From contig NZ_JAJCIC010000014.1 of NCBI RefSeq assembly GCF_020554865.1, positions 41,464-105,463 of the forward strand: a DNA stretch of 64,000 nucleotides, written 5' to 3'. Positions 50,552 through 59,594 of the stretch are shown here, one piece after another. This DNA comes from Lacrimispora sp. 210928-DFI.3.58 (GTDB lineage Bacteria; Bacillota; Clostridia; Lachnospirales; Lachnospiraceae). Both the position numbers and the translations under genes were made by a program. Under the pieces are notes generated by a model. That model was not told the origin of the DNA. It worked only from the letters and a program-made list of their open reading frames with translations, and did no database searches. Within the stretch, counting starts at the first letter, position 1, and each line of letters opens with the position of its first letter.

Positions 50552-50581
50552 GAAGCGGAGGGGCCATGGCCCCTCCGCTTC
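50552..50581. repeat. 30-bp perfect palindrome at the repeat edge
   Basis: GAAGCGGAGGGGCC followed by its exact complement centred on ATGG. A second palindrome GGGAGGCGCCTCCC lies at about 50624-50637, with CCTTCGCCTATTC repeated twice between them. No T-tract, so probably not a terminator for either strand. Confidence 0.8.
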
Positions 50582-50763
50582 GCGCGTCCCCTTCGCCTAT
50601 TCCCTTCGCCTATTCCCTTCGCTGGGAGGCGCCTCCCCCTCCCACCCTCAAATTTCCACAAATCCCCCTCGCAAAACTCCCCCATTTCCCCTCAACCTCC
50701 CCAACTCCTCTCTCCCCTCATCCCCACCATTCAAAAATATCTCACAAATCGTTCCCCACCCTC

Positions 50764-50792
50764 TTGCAAAATCCTCCCCACTATAGTATAGT
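50764..50792 (+). promoter_or_regulatory. Promoter of the hemolysin III gene
   Basis: TTGCAA (50764-50769) and TATAGT (50787-50792) with a 17-base spacer; TATAAT further on at 50796 is an alternative -10. The rest of the stretch 50640-50760 is C-rich with no gene. Confidence 0.55.
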
Positions 50793-50873
50793 ATATAATA
50801 CAAAAATACATAGTTTTCAATACTACATAACACAGTTTTAAATAACAACCATTATTCAAAAGGAGGTACCCAC

Positions 50874-51542
50874 ATGACAACCCATCCATCCCTTCTCTCC
50901 AAAATAAAAGACCCCGGCAGCGCCATCACCCACTTCATTGCCATGATCTTGGCCATCATCGCCGCCACCCCGCTCCTCATAAAAAGCGCCCAGGATCCCA
51001 CCCAATTCCACACCACCGCCCTCACCATATTCATCCTGAGCATGATCGGCCTCTACGCAGCCAGCACCATATACCACACATTGGACATTTCCCCTGCCAT
51101 CAACAAGCTCCTGCGCAAGATCGACCACATGATGATCTTCATCCTCATTGCAGGAACCTACACCCCGGTATGCCTCATTGTCCTGGGAGACAAAACAGGC
51201 TGGTCCCTGTTGGCCTTAGTATGGGGCATTGCCATCATCGGCATTCTCATCAACGCCTGCTGGATCACCTGTCCCAAATGGTTTTCCTCCCTCATCTACA
51301 TTGCCATGGGCTGGGTCTGCGTCCTCGCATTCACCAAGATCATAAACGCCCTGCCGAAAGCAGGTTTCCGCTGGCTTCTGGCCGGAGGCATTATTTACAC
51401 CGTAGGCGGCATCATATATGCATTAAAGCTGCCTCTTTTCAACGCCAAATGCAAATACTTCGGTTCCCATGAGATCTTTCACCTTTTCGTCATGGGCGGA
51501 AGCCTGTGCCACTACGTCATGATGTACTGCTTCGTAGCATAA
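50874..51542 (+). CDS. Hemolysin III family (PAQR/YqfA) membrane protein
   Basis: 222-residue protein with seven helices. The PAQR motifs include ITHFIAMILAIIAATPLL, LYAASTIYHTLDISPAINKLLRKIDHMMIFILIAGTYTPVCL (S-x3-H and D/H residues) and FGSHEIFHLFVMGGSLCHYVMMY (H-x3-H). These residues build a metal site in the family. ATG 50874 follows AAAAGGAGGTACCCAC. Despite the name, haemolysis is not established for most members; it is likely a lipid or ceramidase-like hydrolase. Confidence 0.92.
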   Translation: MTTHPSLLSKIKDPGSAITHFIAMILAIIAATPLLIKSAQDPTQFHTTALTIFILSMIGLYAASTIYHTLDISPAINKLLRKIDHMMIFILIAGTYTPVCLIVLGDKTGWSLLALVWGIAIIGILINACWITCPKWFSSLIYIAMGWVCVLAFTKIINALPKAGFRWLLAGGIIYTVGGIIYALKLPLFNAKCKYFGSHEIFHLFVMGGSLCHYVMMYCFVA

Positions 51543-51545
51543 CCA

Positions 51546-51597
51546 CAAAAAAGCCACCTGATCCAACGCCTCAAAGCTTCCGATCAGATGGCTTTTT
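51546..51597. terminator. Bidirectional terminator after the hemolysin III gene
   Basis: AAAAAAGCCACCTGATC pairs with GATCAGATGGCTTTTT. On the plus strand it ends the hemolysin III gene. On the minus strand its first half overlaps the 3' end of the GIY-YIG gene. Confidence 0.85.
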
Positions 51598-51864
51598 CTC
51601 CCTGCTCCCTTCAAATCCCTTCAGGAGCGCCTCCTTTTTTCTTCTCGTCAAATGCTTGATCGCCCACTCTCTCCTCATGGCCTCCTCCTTTGTCTCAAAG
51701 GCTTCGTAATAGGACAATACCACCGGCCTCCTGGGCTTTGTATACTTCGCCCCGGTTCCGGCATTATGGGCTTTCAGACGCTTGTCCAGGTCATTGGTCC
51801 ACCCGCAGTAAAACGTCCCGTCTGAACAGGTTAAAATATACGTGTAATTCATCCCTTGATCCAT
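51571..51864 (-). CDS. GIY-YIG nuclease superfamily protein
   Basis: 97 residues of the YhbQ/UPF0213 type: NYTYILTCSDGTFYCGWTNDLDKRLKAHNAGTGAKYTKPRRP holds the GIY-YIG-like Tyr-x-Leu and the Arg. The C-terminus YYEAFETKEEAMRREWAIKHLTRRKKEALL is standard. Single-domain members are small nucleases, with activity shown for some homologs only. ATG 51864 is used (GGGAG eight bases upstream); ATG 51852 is also possible. Confidence 0.9.
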   Translation of the reverse strand: MDQGMNYTYILTCSDGTFYCGWTNDLDKRLKAHNAGTGAKYTKPRRPVVLSYYEAFETKEEAMRREWAIKHLTRRKKEALLKGFEGSREKKPSDRKL

Positions 51865-52077
51865 CCTTTTGTCTCCCGGCACAGCCAGTATATGTAAACG
51901 GCAACAACGTATCAAACGTCATCACCGCCCAGGTCAAACCTGTCATCTATGATAAAGCACCAGCTGGATGCGCAATGCAGCCCGGAGCTTTGCCATCGTA
52001 TTTCCTGAAAAGCTCCGGCTGGGCTGCCATAAACCCCATACCATATTATATCGCGCACCCAGCCAAAATGTGCCTCT

Positions 52078-52971
52078 CTAAAACCTTCTTCCGCCTCCGC
52101 CATGGCTGCGCCCGCTGCCGGAGCGGTGGGTCGTGCTGCGCCCGGAAGAGCTCCTCCCCCCGGAACGCCCGGAGGAGGAATGTGCTGTGGGCTTTGGGAT
52201 CAGCACAGAGGTCACAAATTTGTTCACCATTTTGTCCTCCGATGCCCGGAAACGGAACGCAGCGCCCGCCCTGTAGGCCAGCAGGCTGTTCTCCCGCTGC
52301 CTTCCCGTCTCCTCCATACGGTAGCTCCTGTTCACACCCAGGCAGACGCCGGCTGCCGCCGCAAAAGACACAGCAAACGCAACAGCTGCCTCATACCACC
52401 GTATACTCTTATACACGCTGATCTTTCCCGTATCCCTGTCATAATTATACTGCCCCGACTGGATCCCTTTATCCACATATCCGGCCACATCCTCCAAAAA
52501 CACGGCTGACGCCCCGGAAAAATCACGATTTCCCAGATGATCCGCGATATCATCCTCTATCTGATAAAGCCTGTCATCTGTCAAAATACGTATCATATCC
52601 CCGGAGGTAGAGATACAGAACTCTCCTCCCGTCTCCTCCGGCCCGTCCATATAAAACAGCAGGAGCACACCGGTGGCTTCTTTTCCTGCTCCAAAGCCAT
52701 TCTGATCATAAAAATCATCCGCATACTCCTCCGCCGTCTTCTCCCAATCATTGTAGGCAGACACTACCGCTGCGTCCATTCCCGTCTCCTCACGGAAGCC
52801 ATCAATGGCAGCCTCCAGCTCTCCGGCCTCCTTTGACGAAAATAATCCTGCCTCATCAAACAGCCTCTGCCCCTCCGCCGCCAGCACATCCGATCCGCTG
52901 GCCCAGGATAAGACCAGCGCCGCTGAAAGCAGGCATCCCAGCAAAAACTGCTTCATTCCCCGTTTCCTCAT
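52078..52971 (-). CDS. TPM domain membrane protein (YgcG-like)
   Basis: 297 residues. A signal peptide (LLGCLLSAALVLSWASGSDVLA) is followed by a TPM domain with RLFDEAGLFSSKEAGELEAAIDGFREETGMDAAVVSAYN, DDFYDQNGFGAGKEATGVLLLFYMD and LTDDRLYQIEDDIADHL. There is one transmembrane helix near residues 200-222 and a Ser/Gly/Arg-rich tail (SSSGRSGGRSSSGRST). A start at 52956 is equally possible. It ends the seven-gene operon; the start overlaps the zinc-ribbon gene by four bases. TPM proteins are tied to membrane quality control, but the bacterial role is unclear. Confidence 0.83.
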   Translation of the reverse strand: MRKRGMKQFLLGCLLSAALVLSWASGSDVLAAEGQRLFDEAGLFSSKEAGELEAAIDGFREETGMDAAVVSAYNDWEKTAEEYADDFYDQNGFGAGKEATGVLLLFYMDGPEETGGEFCISTSGDMIRILTDDRLYQIEDDIADHLGNRDFSGASAVFLEDVAGYVDKGIQSGQYNYDRDTGKISVYKSIRWYEAAVAFAVSFAAAAGVCLGVNRSYRMEETGRQRENSLLAYRAGAAFRFRASEDKMVNKFVTSVLIPKPTAHSSSGRSGGRSSSGRSTTHRSGSGRSHGGGGRRF

Positions 52972-54038
52972 CCTATAAAATACCCCCCGATCAGCATCAA
53001 TATGAACAATGGCAGGAACACAGACACAAACAGCATTCCCAGCTTCCTTTTATCCACAGGCAGCTCCCCGGCGGTCTTTCCTGTCTGGCCGTTTAAGGCA
53101 AAATAGTATATCTTCCCATCTGCCTTGTCCTTATAGGTCATCGTCCACACGGGAAGCAGGGCAAAATGCCACTCCTCCTCCGAGACCTGTATCTCTCTGC
53201 GGTTCACGCGCACATTGGTATAACCCGCCGCCTGTGCATCCAGATTTGAAAGGGCAAAGCTCCTTATCTCCGACTGGACCTCGGATACAAACTCCTGCTT
53301 CTCCATATCCCGGTTCTCCGCCATAAAGCCGGCCAGATACCCCTCGTGGAAATCCGTTCTCTCCTCCAGCCTGTAGGGAAGCACATTGTCCACCAGCTTC
53401 CTGTTTGCCTTTCTGAGCGCATTTCTGGTCACAAAATCCACATCCATATCGCCCTGGCGGCTGATATCGTAAACCTTTGTCTCCGTGTAGCGCATACCGG
53501 CAGCTTCCCAAACCCTGATCCTGCTTCCCTGGGCTTCATAATCCCCTGACACCCGGCAGCCGTACACCCAATACGGAAAATAAATACCGCTCATCATCTC
53601 GATCTGGTGTTTGTTATAAAATGCATCCGGCACAAACCGCTTTTTGCCTATCCATTGGGAAAAGATCTCCTCCGCCTTCTTCCTGTCAATCTGGAAGGGC
53701 ACCACATAATCCGGCTGGAATTCACCCTCCAGCCGCTTGGAAAGCACGACCGGATTGTGGCAGTAGTAGCAAAAGGAAGCCGCAGTAGTGGCATCTGTCA
53801 CGATCTGTGCTCCGCAGCTGGGGCATATGTACAGCACTGGTCCGGCTTCCCCGTCATTCTGCCCTTCCTTTGCCTCTTCGTCCTCTGCCTGTTCCTCCAC
53901 GGCACTCTCCGGCTCCATCTCCTTCAGCTGTTCTTCATCAAACTCTGACATACAGTATTCACAGAGGAATTTCTGGGAGGAAGGGCTGAAAATGAGCCCT
54001 CCTCCGCAATTTGGACATTTGTAAGATAAAACTGCCAT
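52968..54038 (-). CDS. Zinc-ribbon membrane protein
   Basis: 356 residues. Two zinc ribbons at the N-terminus: YKCPNCGGGLIFSPSSQKFLCEYC and YICPSCGAQIVTD...FCYYCHNP, each with two CxxC pairs, separated by an acidic linker (EQLKEMEPESAVEEQAEDEEAKEG). A beta-rich region follows (FPYWVYGCRVSGDYEAQGSRIRV), then a C-terminal helix LFVSVFLPLFILMLIGGYFIG. It may be a scaffold bringing soluble zinc domains to the membrane. Family function is unknown; often beside ABC and TPM genes. Confidence 0.8.
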   Translation of the reverse strand: MAVLSYKCPNCGGGLIFSPSSQKFLCEYCMSEFDEEQLKEMEPESAVEEQAEDEEAKEGQNDGEAGPVLYICPSCGAQIVTDATTAASFCYYCHNPVVLSKRLEGEFQPDYVVPFQIDRKKAEEIFSQWIGKKRFVPDAFYNKHQIEMMSGIYFPYWVYGCRVSGDYEAQGSRIRVWEAAGMRYTETKVYDISRQGDMDVDFVTRNALRKANRKLVDNVLPYRLEERTDFHEGYLAGFMAENRDMEKQEFVSEVQSEIRSFALSNLDAQAAGYTNVRVNRREIQVSEEEWHFALLPVWTMTYKDKADGKIYYFALNGQTGKTAGELPVDKRKLGMLFVSVFLPLFILMLIGGYFIG

Positions 54039-54041
54039 ACG

Positions 54042-54956
54042 CTATCTCCGTTTCTTATGACGCTTTTTCACAGGCTCCACACAGCGGACCGCAAGAACGA
54101 TCAGGACCACTCCCACTGCCAGCTGGAGCAATATGCTGATAGGGATCCAATGCTCCATCACAAAGCCGGAGGACTCCATCCCGAACCGGCCACAGATCTC
54201 GAACATCGGTGAATTGCTCCCTGTCTGTCTGCTTATGATCGCAAAAAATGTCACCGCCGGATTCAAAAGGAACAGATAGAACACTCCTCCGGAGGAGGGT
54301 GTCGCCATCTTCTCCCCCAGCGCATACATGACGGCTGTCTGGTTCAGGCTCATTGCCGAGAGGGACAGGGCAAACTTGTTGATAAAATACGTTCCGGCAG
54401 CCACAGCGATCATCACCCCATATGTAACTACGGTTGAAACAGTGGAGCGTTTCAGCATGGCGGAAAAACAGATGCCCACGCTCCCGGCAAAAAAGGCCAC
54501 CGTAATATAACACAGGAAAAGGGATATGGCATCCAGCCAGGTGATCCCCCCATACACAAACACCATAGCCACCGCGGGCATTCCTGACAGGATCAGGAGA
54601 AGCAGTGTACTTAAGGAACTTAAAAGCTTTCCCATGACTACCTGAAATGCCGTCATCTGTGTTGTCAGCATCAGCTCCAGCGTCTGCCGCTCCCTCTCGC
54701 TGCTGATGCTGGCAGCCGTCACAGCAGGTACAATGAGCATCAGCAGGATAAACTCAATCGTAGTGACAAATTCATACATATCCATGAAACTGCTGTATTG
54801 GATCACTGCACTTGCCTTTACCTGCTTCACCACAGAATACATATTGAGCAGCGATACCATGGAAAGAATGCCGTTAAAAAGCAGCAGGATCATAGGCAGG
54901 CGGATGCTCCTTGAGCTCACCCGCATTTCACGGTTATAGACCGGATTCCGCATCAT
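54042..54956 (-). CDS. ABC-2 type transporter permease
   Basis: 304 residues with six helices, including RLPMILLLFNGILSMVSLL and FVTTIEFILLMLIVPAVTAASISSERERQTLELMLTTQM, the ABC-2 signature. It follows the ATPase with a 23-base overlap (stop of ATPase at 54934). Shares the layout of the 15855-17820 ABC pair but is not its direct copy. Substrate unknown. Confidence 0.9.
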   Translation of the reverse strand: MMRNPVYNREMRVSSRSIRLPMILLLFNGILSMVSLLNMYSVVKQVKASAVIQYSSFMDMYEFVTTIEFILLMLIVPAVTAASISSERERQTLELMLTTQMTAFQVVMGKLLSSLSTLLLLILSGMPAVAMVFVYGGITWLDAISLFLCYITVAFFAGSVGICFSAMLKRSTVSTVVTYGVMIAVAAGTYFINKFALSLSAMSLNQTAVMYALGEKMATPSSGGVFYLFLLNPAVTFFAIISRQTGSNSPMFEICGRFGMESSGFVMEHWIPISILLQLAVGVVLIVLAVRCVEPVKKRHKKRR

Positions 54957-55899
54957 AGGACGTCACCACCCTTTCCTCTTCATGATCTGTCAGCTGCATA
55001 AACACAGACTCAAGACTTCCCTTCTCTCTTATAAAGCCATTGACCAGCACATCGCCGTCGATCAGCTGCTGGAGCAGAAGGGCCTCGTCCTGGGCATCGC
55101 CCAAAAAGCGCACGCTGATATCCTGCTCCCTCAAGGAAATGGTCTGGACAGCAGGATGGCTCTTTAAAATTGCCAGAGCCTTTTCCATATTGCTGTAAAC
55201 GGATATTACCAGGGGGTTGGAGGTATTGACCCTGGACAGGATATGGTCAATATTTCCCTCCAGAACCATACGCCCCTGATCAATGATCCCGATATCCGTA
55301 CACATCTCCGACAGCTCTGACAGCACATGGGAGCTTATGATGATGGTCTTCCCGGCTTCCCTCAGATCCTTTAAGATCTCCTTGAACTCAAATCTCGTCC
55401 TGGGATCCAGGCCGGAGGTGGGCTCATCCAATATCAGAAGGGAGGGATCATGAATCAGTGCTCTGGCAAGGCAAAGCCTCTGCTTCATTCCCCTGGACAG
55501 GCCATCCACATAAAAATCCAGCTTATCCTCCAGCCCCACCTGCTCCAAAAGGGCCGTATACCGCTTCCTGGCCACCAGCCCGTCCAGACGGTAGCAGGAA
55601 GCAAAAAACTCCATGTATTCCGACACTGTCAGGTTATCATACACGCCGAAAAAATCCGGCACATATCCGATCATGGCTTTAAACTTCCTGATATCCTGCA
55701 GAGCATCATTGCCGTCAACCAACACAGCACCTTCATCTGCAGCGAGCAGGCCGGTCATGATCTTGATCGTTGTCGTCTTCCCTGCTCCGTTGGGCCCCAC
55801 AAATCCATAGAGGGCACCCGTATCCACCCTCATGTCCAGGCCGCTTAAGGCATGATATTTTCCATATATCTTATGTAATCCTCTGATCTCCAGCATCAT
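54934..55899 (-). CDS. ABC transporter ATP-binding protein
   Basis: 321 residues: Walker A GFVGPNGAGKTTTIKIMTGLL, signature DGLSRGMKQRLCLARAL, Walker B LLILDEPTSGLDPRTRFEF, switch IIISSHVLSELSEMCTDIG. Tail of about 100 residues with a typical beta domain. ATG 55899 overlaps the stop of the large ectodomain gene by four bases and its end overlaps the permease, so translation is chained. Confidence 0.94.
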   Translation of the reverse strand: MMLEIRGLHKIYGKYHALSGLDMRVDTGALYGFVGPNGAGKTTTIKIMTGLLAADEGAVLVDGNDALQDIRKFKAMIGYVPDFFGVYDNLTVSEYMEFFASCYRLDGLVARKRYTALLEQVGLEDKLDFYVDGLSRGMKQRLCLARALIHDPSLLILDEPTSGLDPRTRFEFKEILKDLREAGKTIIISSHVLSELSEMCTDIGIIDQGRMVLEGNIDHILSRVNTSNPLVISVYSNMEKALAILKSHPAVQTISLREQDISVRFLGDAQDEALLLQQLIDGDVLVNGFIREKGSLESVFMQLTDHEEERVVTSYDAESGL

Positions 55900-58415
55900 T
55901 TGCTCCTTCCTGTCACAGTGAGCACAGGCAGCACGATATTCCAGGTATAATCCCCCGCTGTGTCATAGATATATTTCACTGTCAGGGTATTACCGGGAGA
56001 CAGGTAGGGCTCCAGCTTCTCCCTGCTGTACTCTGCTACGGAAATATCCACCGAATCATAATTTCCTGTATTATAATTGTAAAAATACATGCCGCCCTCA
56101 AAGGGAACTGTATAATAATACCGAAGGTTCTCCTTTACCTCCTCGCTGGGCCAGATGAGATCCAGCTTATCCACTTCCATGTCATTTCCCAGATAATATT
56201 CCAGGATCACCGGAGTCAGCCCGTAGATCGTGTTATTAGCTGCATAATAATCCCCTGACAGCACATGAGGCTGCTTCTGCATCGCTGTCCTGTAAATATA
56301 TCCGTCCCTCTCATAATCCACATCAATAGAGGAGGTGAGCAGCGTACAGCCGTATGTCTCATATACAGGCTTTTTGAGGAACTGAGTCTCCTCCTTATCC
56401 CTGCCAAATCCGACTACCTGCGCCTCTGTGTGGTAGGCGGACAGATACCGCTCAATATAGAAAGATAAAAGATTCGTCCTCTCCAGCGCCTCCACATAGG
56501 CCTTGTCGCTGATATCCCCATTCTGACGGTATCTGGAGGCTCCCGTGATCTGGGCGGCCATAGCATATCCAAAATTGGCGGCTCCATACATTGGCTTGAT
56601 ATCTGCCAGATCCACTGTCTCTCCCGGCTCCATGCTGCCGACCAGTATGATCTGATTGTACAAAAGGACTGCCACATCCTCCACTGCCTGTCCGAAATTG
56701 TTGGTGAGGGTCCCTGTGACCTCCCCCTCAAAGGCATTCACTGTCCCGGTAAAGCCTTCCTCTCCGGAATGATCCTGGTGGCGCTCCAGACGGAAATATT
56801 TGGAATGAAATGCACCGATGCTGTCAGCTGTGATCCGCGTACAGTCCTCCCCATAGCGGATCGCAACAGAGGGCTCTTCCTCTCCCGTAAACCACGGCAG
56901 AGCCATCCCGTTATAATAAAGGCTTCCTGTGATCGGATACATGGTGTAGGAAGGATCGATCTCTACGGAATAGGGCCTGTTGTAAGGCGCTCTCATATTG
57001 ATGTAAGTGGTCTCCTCCACTCCTTTAGAGTCTCCATCCCGTATGGTCGCATAGGTGAAAAAGGGCCCTGTGAACCTTGTGGAGGTTCCCATGAGAAGTA
57101 CCATGCCTGTACAGCAGATGGATAACAATGCCACTACCGGCTGATAATACCGGCTCAGTTCCCTCTGCTTTAAGAAGAAATAGAGCCCCGGCCCTGCCAA
57201 TCCCACATAGGCCAATGCCAGGATCACATACAGCTCCACCCTTGGAAGCTTGTTGACATCCCCTGTATTGATCAGGCCCTGAACCGCCCAGAACTGGCTG
57301 GACGTACTGCTGTCCACTGCGCTTAAAAGCTGGTTTATCTTATCTTCTCCCAGCAGTGTGGTAAACAGCCGGTCAATATATGAGCGGTTTTCCTGGCAGA
57401 ATTCCTCGATATCCTTAAAGTCATAGATGGCCACTGCCGCCATGCCGTTTCCCACTGTCACACCGGAGAGAACAGACAGAGCGTCGCTGGAAAAGAACTC
57501 GCTTCCTCCCTTTACTGAGACCTCTGTGCAGGTAAGGGGGATGGTGGCTCCCTCCGGCCCGTCCACCGCGTATTCCACCCCCATGTTGACTTCATAGAGC
57601 CCCGGCTGAGGTACAGGATATTCCAAAAGCTGTGAGCTGAAAGCCCTAAGGGTATCGCTGCCCCTTTCGCCTGTTCCCAAAAGCAGAAGGCCTCCATCCT
57701 GCACCCACTCCCATACAGCCTCTGTCTGCTGGCCGGACAGCTTTCCCGTGTCAAAATTGGTAATAAGCAGCACATCCAGCTGATCCAAGCCCAGCTCTGT
57801 CGCCGGAAGGGTCTCCGGGGTCATCTCAATGGTTCTTGTGCGGAGCGTGCTGTAATTAATTCCTGCATTATTAAAATATGTAAGCCTGTCCGGGGTATCA
57901 CTTAAGACTCCGATAAACAGCTCTGCCATATCCACATTCAGGTTCAGCTTCAGACGCTTCCTGAGGATTTCCTTTCCCGACTCATCCACCACGCCCAGAT
58001 ACATCTGATCCACCTTAGGCCCCAGAGAAATGCTGACGGACTTAACGCTCCTGCCTGAGGCAGGGATCTCGATGGGGTATTCATACTGGTATGTATCGTA
58101 CTCCACCTGGCCGGAATAGCCTCTGAAGTCAGGCTCCATGGCCTTTACACAGAGGCTGCCTTTAAATTCCTCCTCCGTATGGTTGTCAATGGTGATCGAA
58201 AGAGGAAGAAAACGGCCGCTTTTCGCCGTATTCTGATATCCGTATGTGACATCCAGAGACAATGGCCCCTCTGTCAGGCTTTCCCCTGCATCTGCCTCCC
58301 GGACTTCGTTTATCCCGTCCGCCTCTTCTCCAAAAGCTGCAAGAGGCACTGACAATGACAGTACCATGGCAAAAAGGGTGCCTTTCAGCGCCCTTCTCAT
58401 ATTAAATTTCTTCAT
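55896..58415 (-). CDS. Large extracytoplasmic membrane protein of the ABC operon
   Basis: 839 residues. A signal peptide (LKGTLFAMVLSLSVPLAAFG) precedes a beta-rich ectodomain. This includes LDVTYGYQNTAKSGRFLPLSITIDNHTEEEFKG and a class I glutamine-amidotransferase-like segment (LDVLLITNFDTGKLSGQQTEAVWEWVQDGGLLLLGTGERG). There are two helices at about residues 395-450 (LYVILALAYVGLAGPGLYFF and VVALLSICCTGMVLLMG), then a second ectodomain of about 370 residues. No catalytic Cys was recognised in the amidotransferase-like part. It is likely a surface partner of the following ABC exporter. ATG 58415 follows GGGAG. Confidence 0.72.
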   Translation of the reverse strand: MKKFNMRRALKGTLFAMVLSLSVPLAAFGEEADGINEVREADAGESLTEGPLSLDVTYGYQNTAKSGRFLPLSITIDNHTEEEFKGSLCVKAMEPDFRGYSGQVEYDTYQYEYPIEIPASGRSVKSVSISLGPKVDQMYLGVVDESGKEILRKRLKLNLNVDMAELFIGVLSDTPDRLTYFNNAGINYSTLRTRTIEMTPETLPATELGLDQLDVLLITNFDTGKLSGQQTEAVWEWVQDGGLLLLGTGERGSDTLRAFSSQLLEYPVPQPGLYEVNMGVEYAVDGPEGATIPLTCTEVSVKGGSEFFSSDALSVLSGVTVGNGMAAVAIYDFKDIEEFCQENRSYIDRLFTTLLGEDKINQLLSAVDSSTSSQFWAVQGLINTGDVNKLPRVELYVILALAYVGLAGPGLYFFLKQRELSRYYQPVVALLSICCTGMVLLMGTSTRFTGPFFTYATIRDGDSKGVEETTYINMRAPYNRPYSVEIDPSYTMYPITGSLYYNGMALPWFTGEEEPSVAIRYGEDCTRITADSIGAFHSKYFRLERHQDHSGEEGFTGTVNAFEGEVTGTLTNNFGQAVEDVAVLLYNQIILVGSMEPGETVDLADIKPMYGAANFGYAMAAQITGASRYRQNGDISDKAYVEALERTNLLSFYIERYLSAYHTEAQVVGFGRDKEETQFLKKPVYETYGCTLLTSSIDVDYERDGYIYRTAMQKQPHVLSGDYYAANNTIYGLTPVILEYYLGNDMEVDKLDLIWPSEEVKENLRYYYTVPFEGGMYFYNYNTGNYDSVDISVAEYSREKLEPYLSPGNTLTVKYIYDTAGDYTWNIVLPVLTVTGRSK

Positions 58416-58457
58416 TCTGTTCTCCCTGCACATCCTGGTGTACGAATCCCGGATGTG

Positions 58458-59594
58458 TCAACTGATCGTTCCGAAATTTTCCTGATTAATATCAAAATGA
58501 ACCTTCAGTTTTACGGTAAATACCGTGCCGTTCAGATCACTGGCAACGCTGATGGCTCCGCCGTGCATATCCACGATCTCCTTTGCGATCGCAAGGCCCA
58601 GCCCTGTGCCTCCTGTGCTGCTGGAGCGCGACTGCTCCACCCGGTAAAACTTATTAAAAATCAGGGGCAGCTCATCGGGGGGGATCACATAGCCGTAATT
58701 GGTCACGGATACGGTTACAATCTCCTCTCCTCCATGCACCTTTACCAATACCCGCTTGCCGTCTGCTCCGTATTTGATCGCATTTCCAATGAGATTATCA
58801 AAAAGACGGGCAAGAAGATTGCCGTCTGCATTGATCACCTTTGCCGGCACATTGCTCTGAAGATCATAGGAAAGGCCCTTCTCCACAAAGTTTGGGTAGG
58901 CCTCCTCCAAAAGCTGGCTTAAAAGCTTTACAATATCAAGCTGCCCCACATGCATGGCGATCTTTCCGTAATTCAGCTTTGTAAATCCAAACAGGTCCTC
59001 TATCAGCTTTTCTAACCGTCTGGCTTTTCCATATGCAATTTCTATGTATTTGTGCTGCATCTCCGGTGCAATGGTACAGTTGCCGGCCAGAAGCTCCAAA
59101 TACCCGATAATAGAGGTGAGAGGTGTCCGCAGATCATGGGCCACATTGGTGATAAGCTCATTTTTCGTCCGCTCGGATTCCCTCTCCTTGTCCATAAGAT
59201 TGCGGATATCCTCTGCCATCTTGTTTAAATTGGCTGCCATGCCGGAAAACTCGTCATCTCCGATCACATCTACGGTCGTATTTAAGTTTCCCTGGGAAAT
59301 GCTCTCAACTGCATCGGATATGCGGCTGATATAGCGTATGTAGGGCTCCTGGAGTATCATAAAGGTAACGGCAAAGAGCAGAAGCCCTGATATCACATAG
59401 ACCAGCACCACTGCCACAGAGTTCTCTAAGACTGCCTCCACAAACAGGTTCAGCCTCCCTGATCCCTCCAGATACCTGGCGATCATCGTGAGGTTCGTCA
59501 CCAGGAAAACCTCCACCAGGCAGGAAATGATGGCGCTGTATACAATATTCGTCAGCACTCTGGTGCGGTAACGGCGGCTCATATCACTTTTCAA
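58458..59594 (-). CDS. Sensor histidine kinase (HAMP-containing)
   Basis: 378 residues. Two membrane helices flank a short loop (VLTNIVYSAIISCLVEVFLVTNLTMI and VVLVYVISGLLLFAVTFMIL). A HAMP linker follows (RISDAVESISQGNLNTTVDVIGDDEFSGMAANLNKMAEDI), then the H-box NVAHDLRTPLTSIIGYLELL and the catalytic core GNAIKYGADG, TGGTGLGLAIAKEIVDMHGG. With only a small external loop it probably senses through the membrane or a partner such as the ABC exporter. The start lies inside the response regulator's 3' end (11-base overlap). Confidence 0.92.
   Translation of the reverse strand: MKSDMSRRYRTRVLTNIVYSAIISCLVEVFLVTNLTMIARYLEGSGRLNLFVEAVLENSVAVVLVYVISGLLLFAVTFMILQEPYIRYISRISDAVESISQGNLNTTVDVIGDDEFSGMAANLNKMAEDIRNLMDKERESERTKNELITNVAHDLRTPLTSIIGYLELLAGNCTIAPEMQHKYIEIAYGKARRLEKLIEDLFGFTKLNYGKIAMHVGQLDIVKLLSQLLEEAYPNFVEKGLSYDLQSNVPAKVINADGNLLARLFDNLIGNAIKYGADGKRVLVKVHGGEEIVTVSVTNYGYVIPPDELPLIFNKFYRVEQSRSSSTGGTGLGLAIAKEIVDMHGGAISVASDLNGTVFTVKLKVHFDINQENFGTIS

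Noticed and set aside
50218..50685. 155-residue open frame with 10-residue repeats (GLLAGGGRMQ-like) across the minisatellite
   Set aside because: Repeat period of 30 keeps all frames open on both strands; there is no ribosome binding site and the composition is extreme, so it is not treated as a gene.
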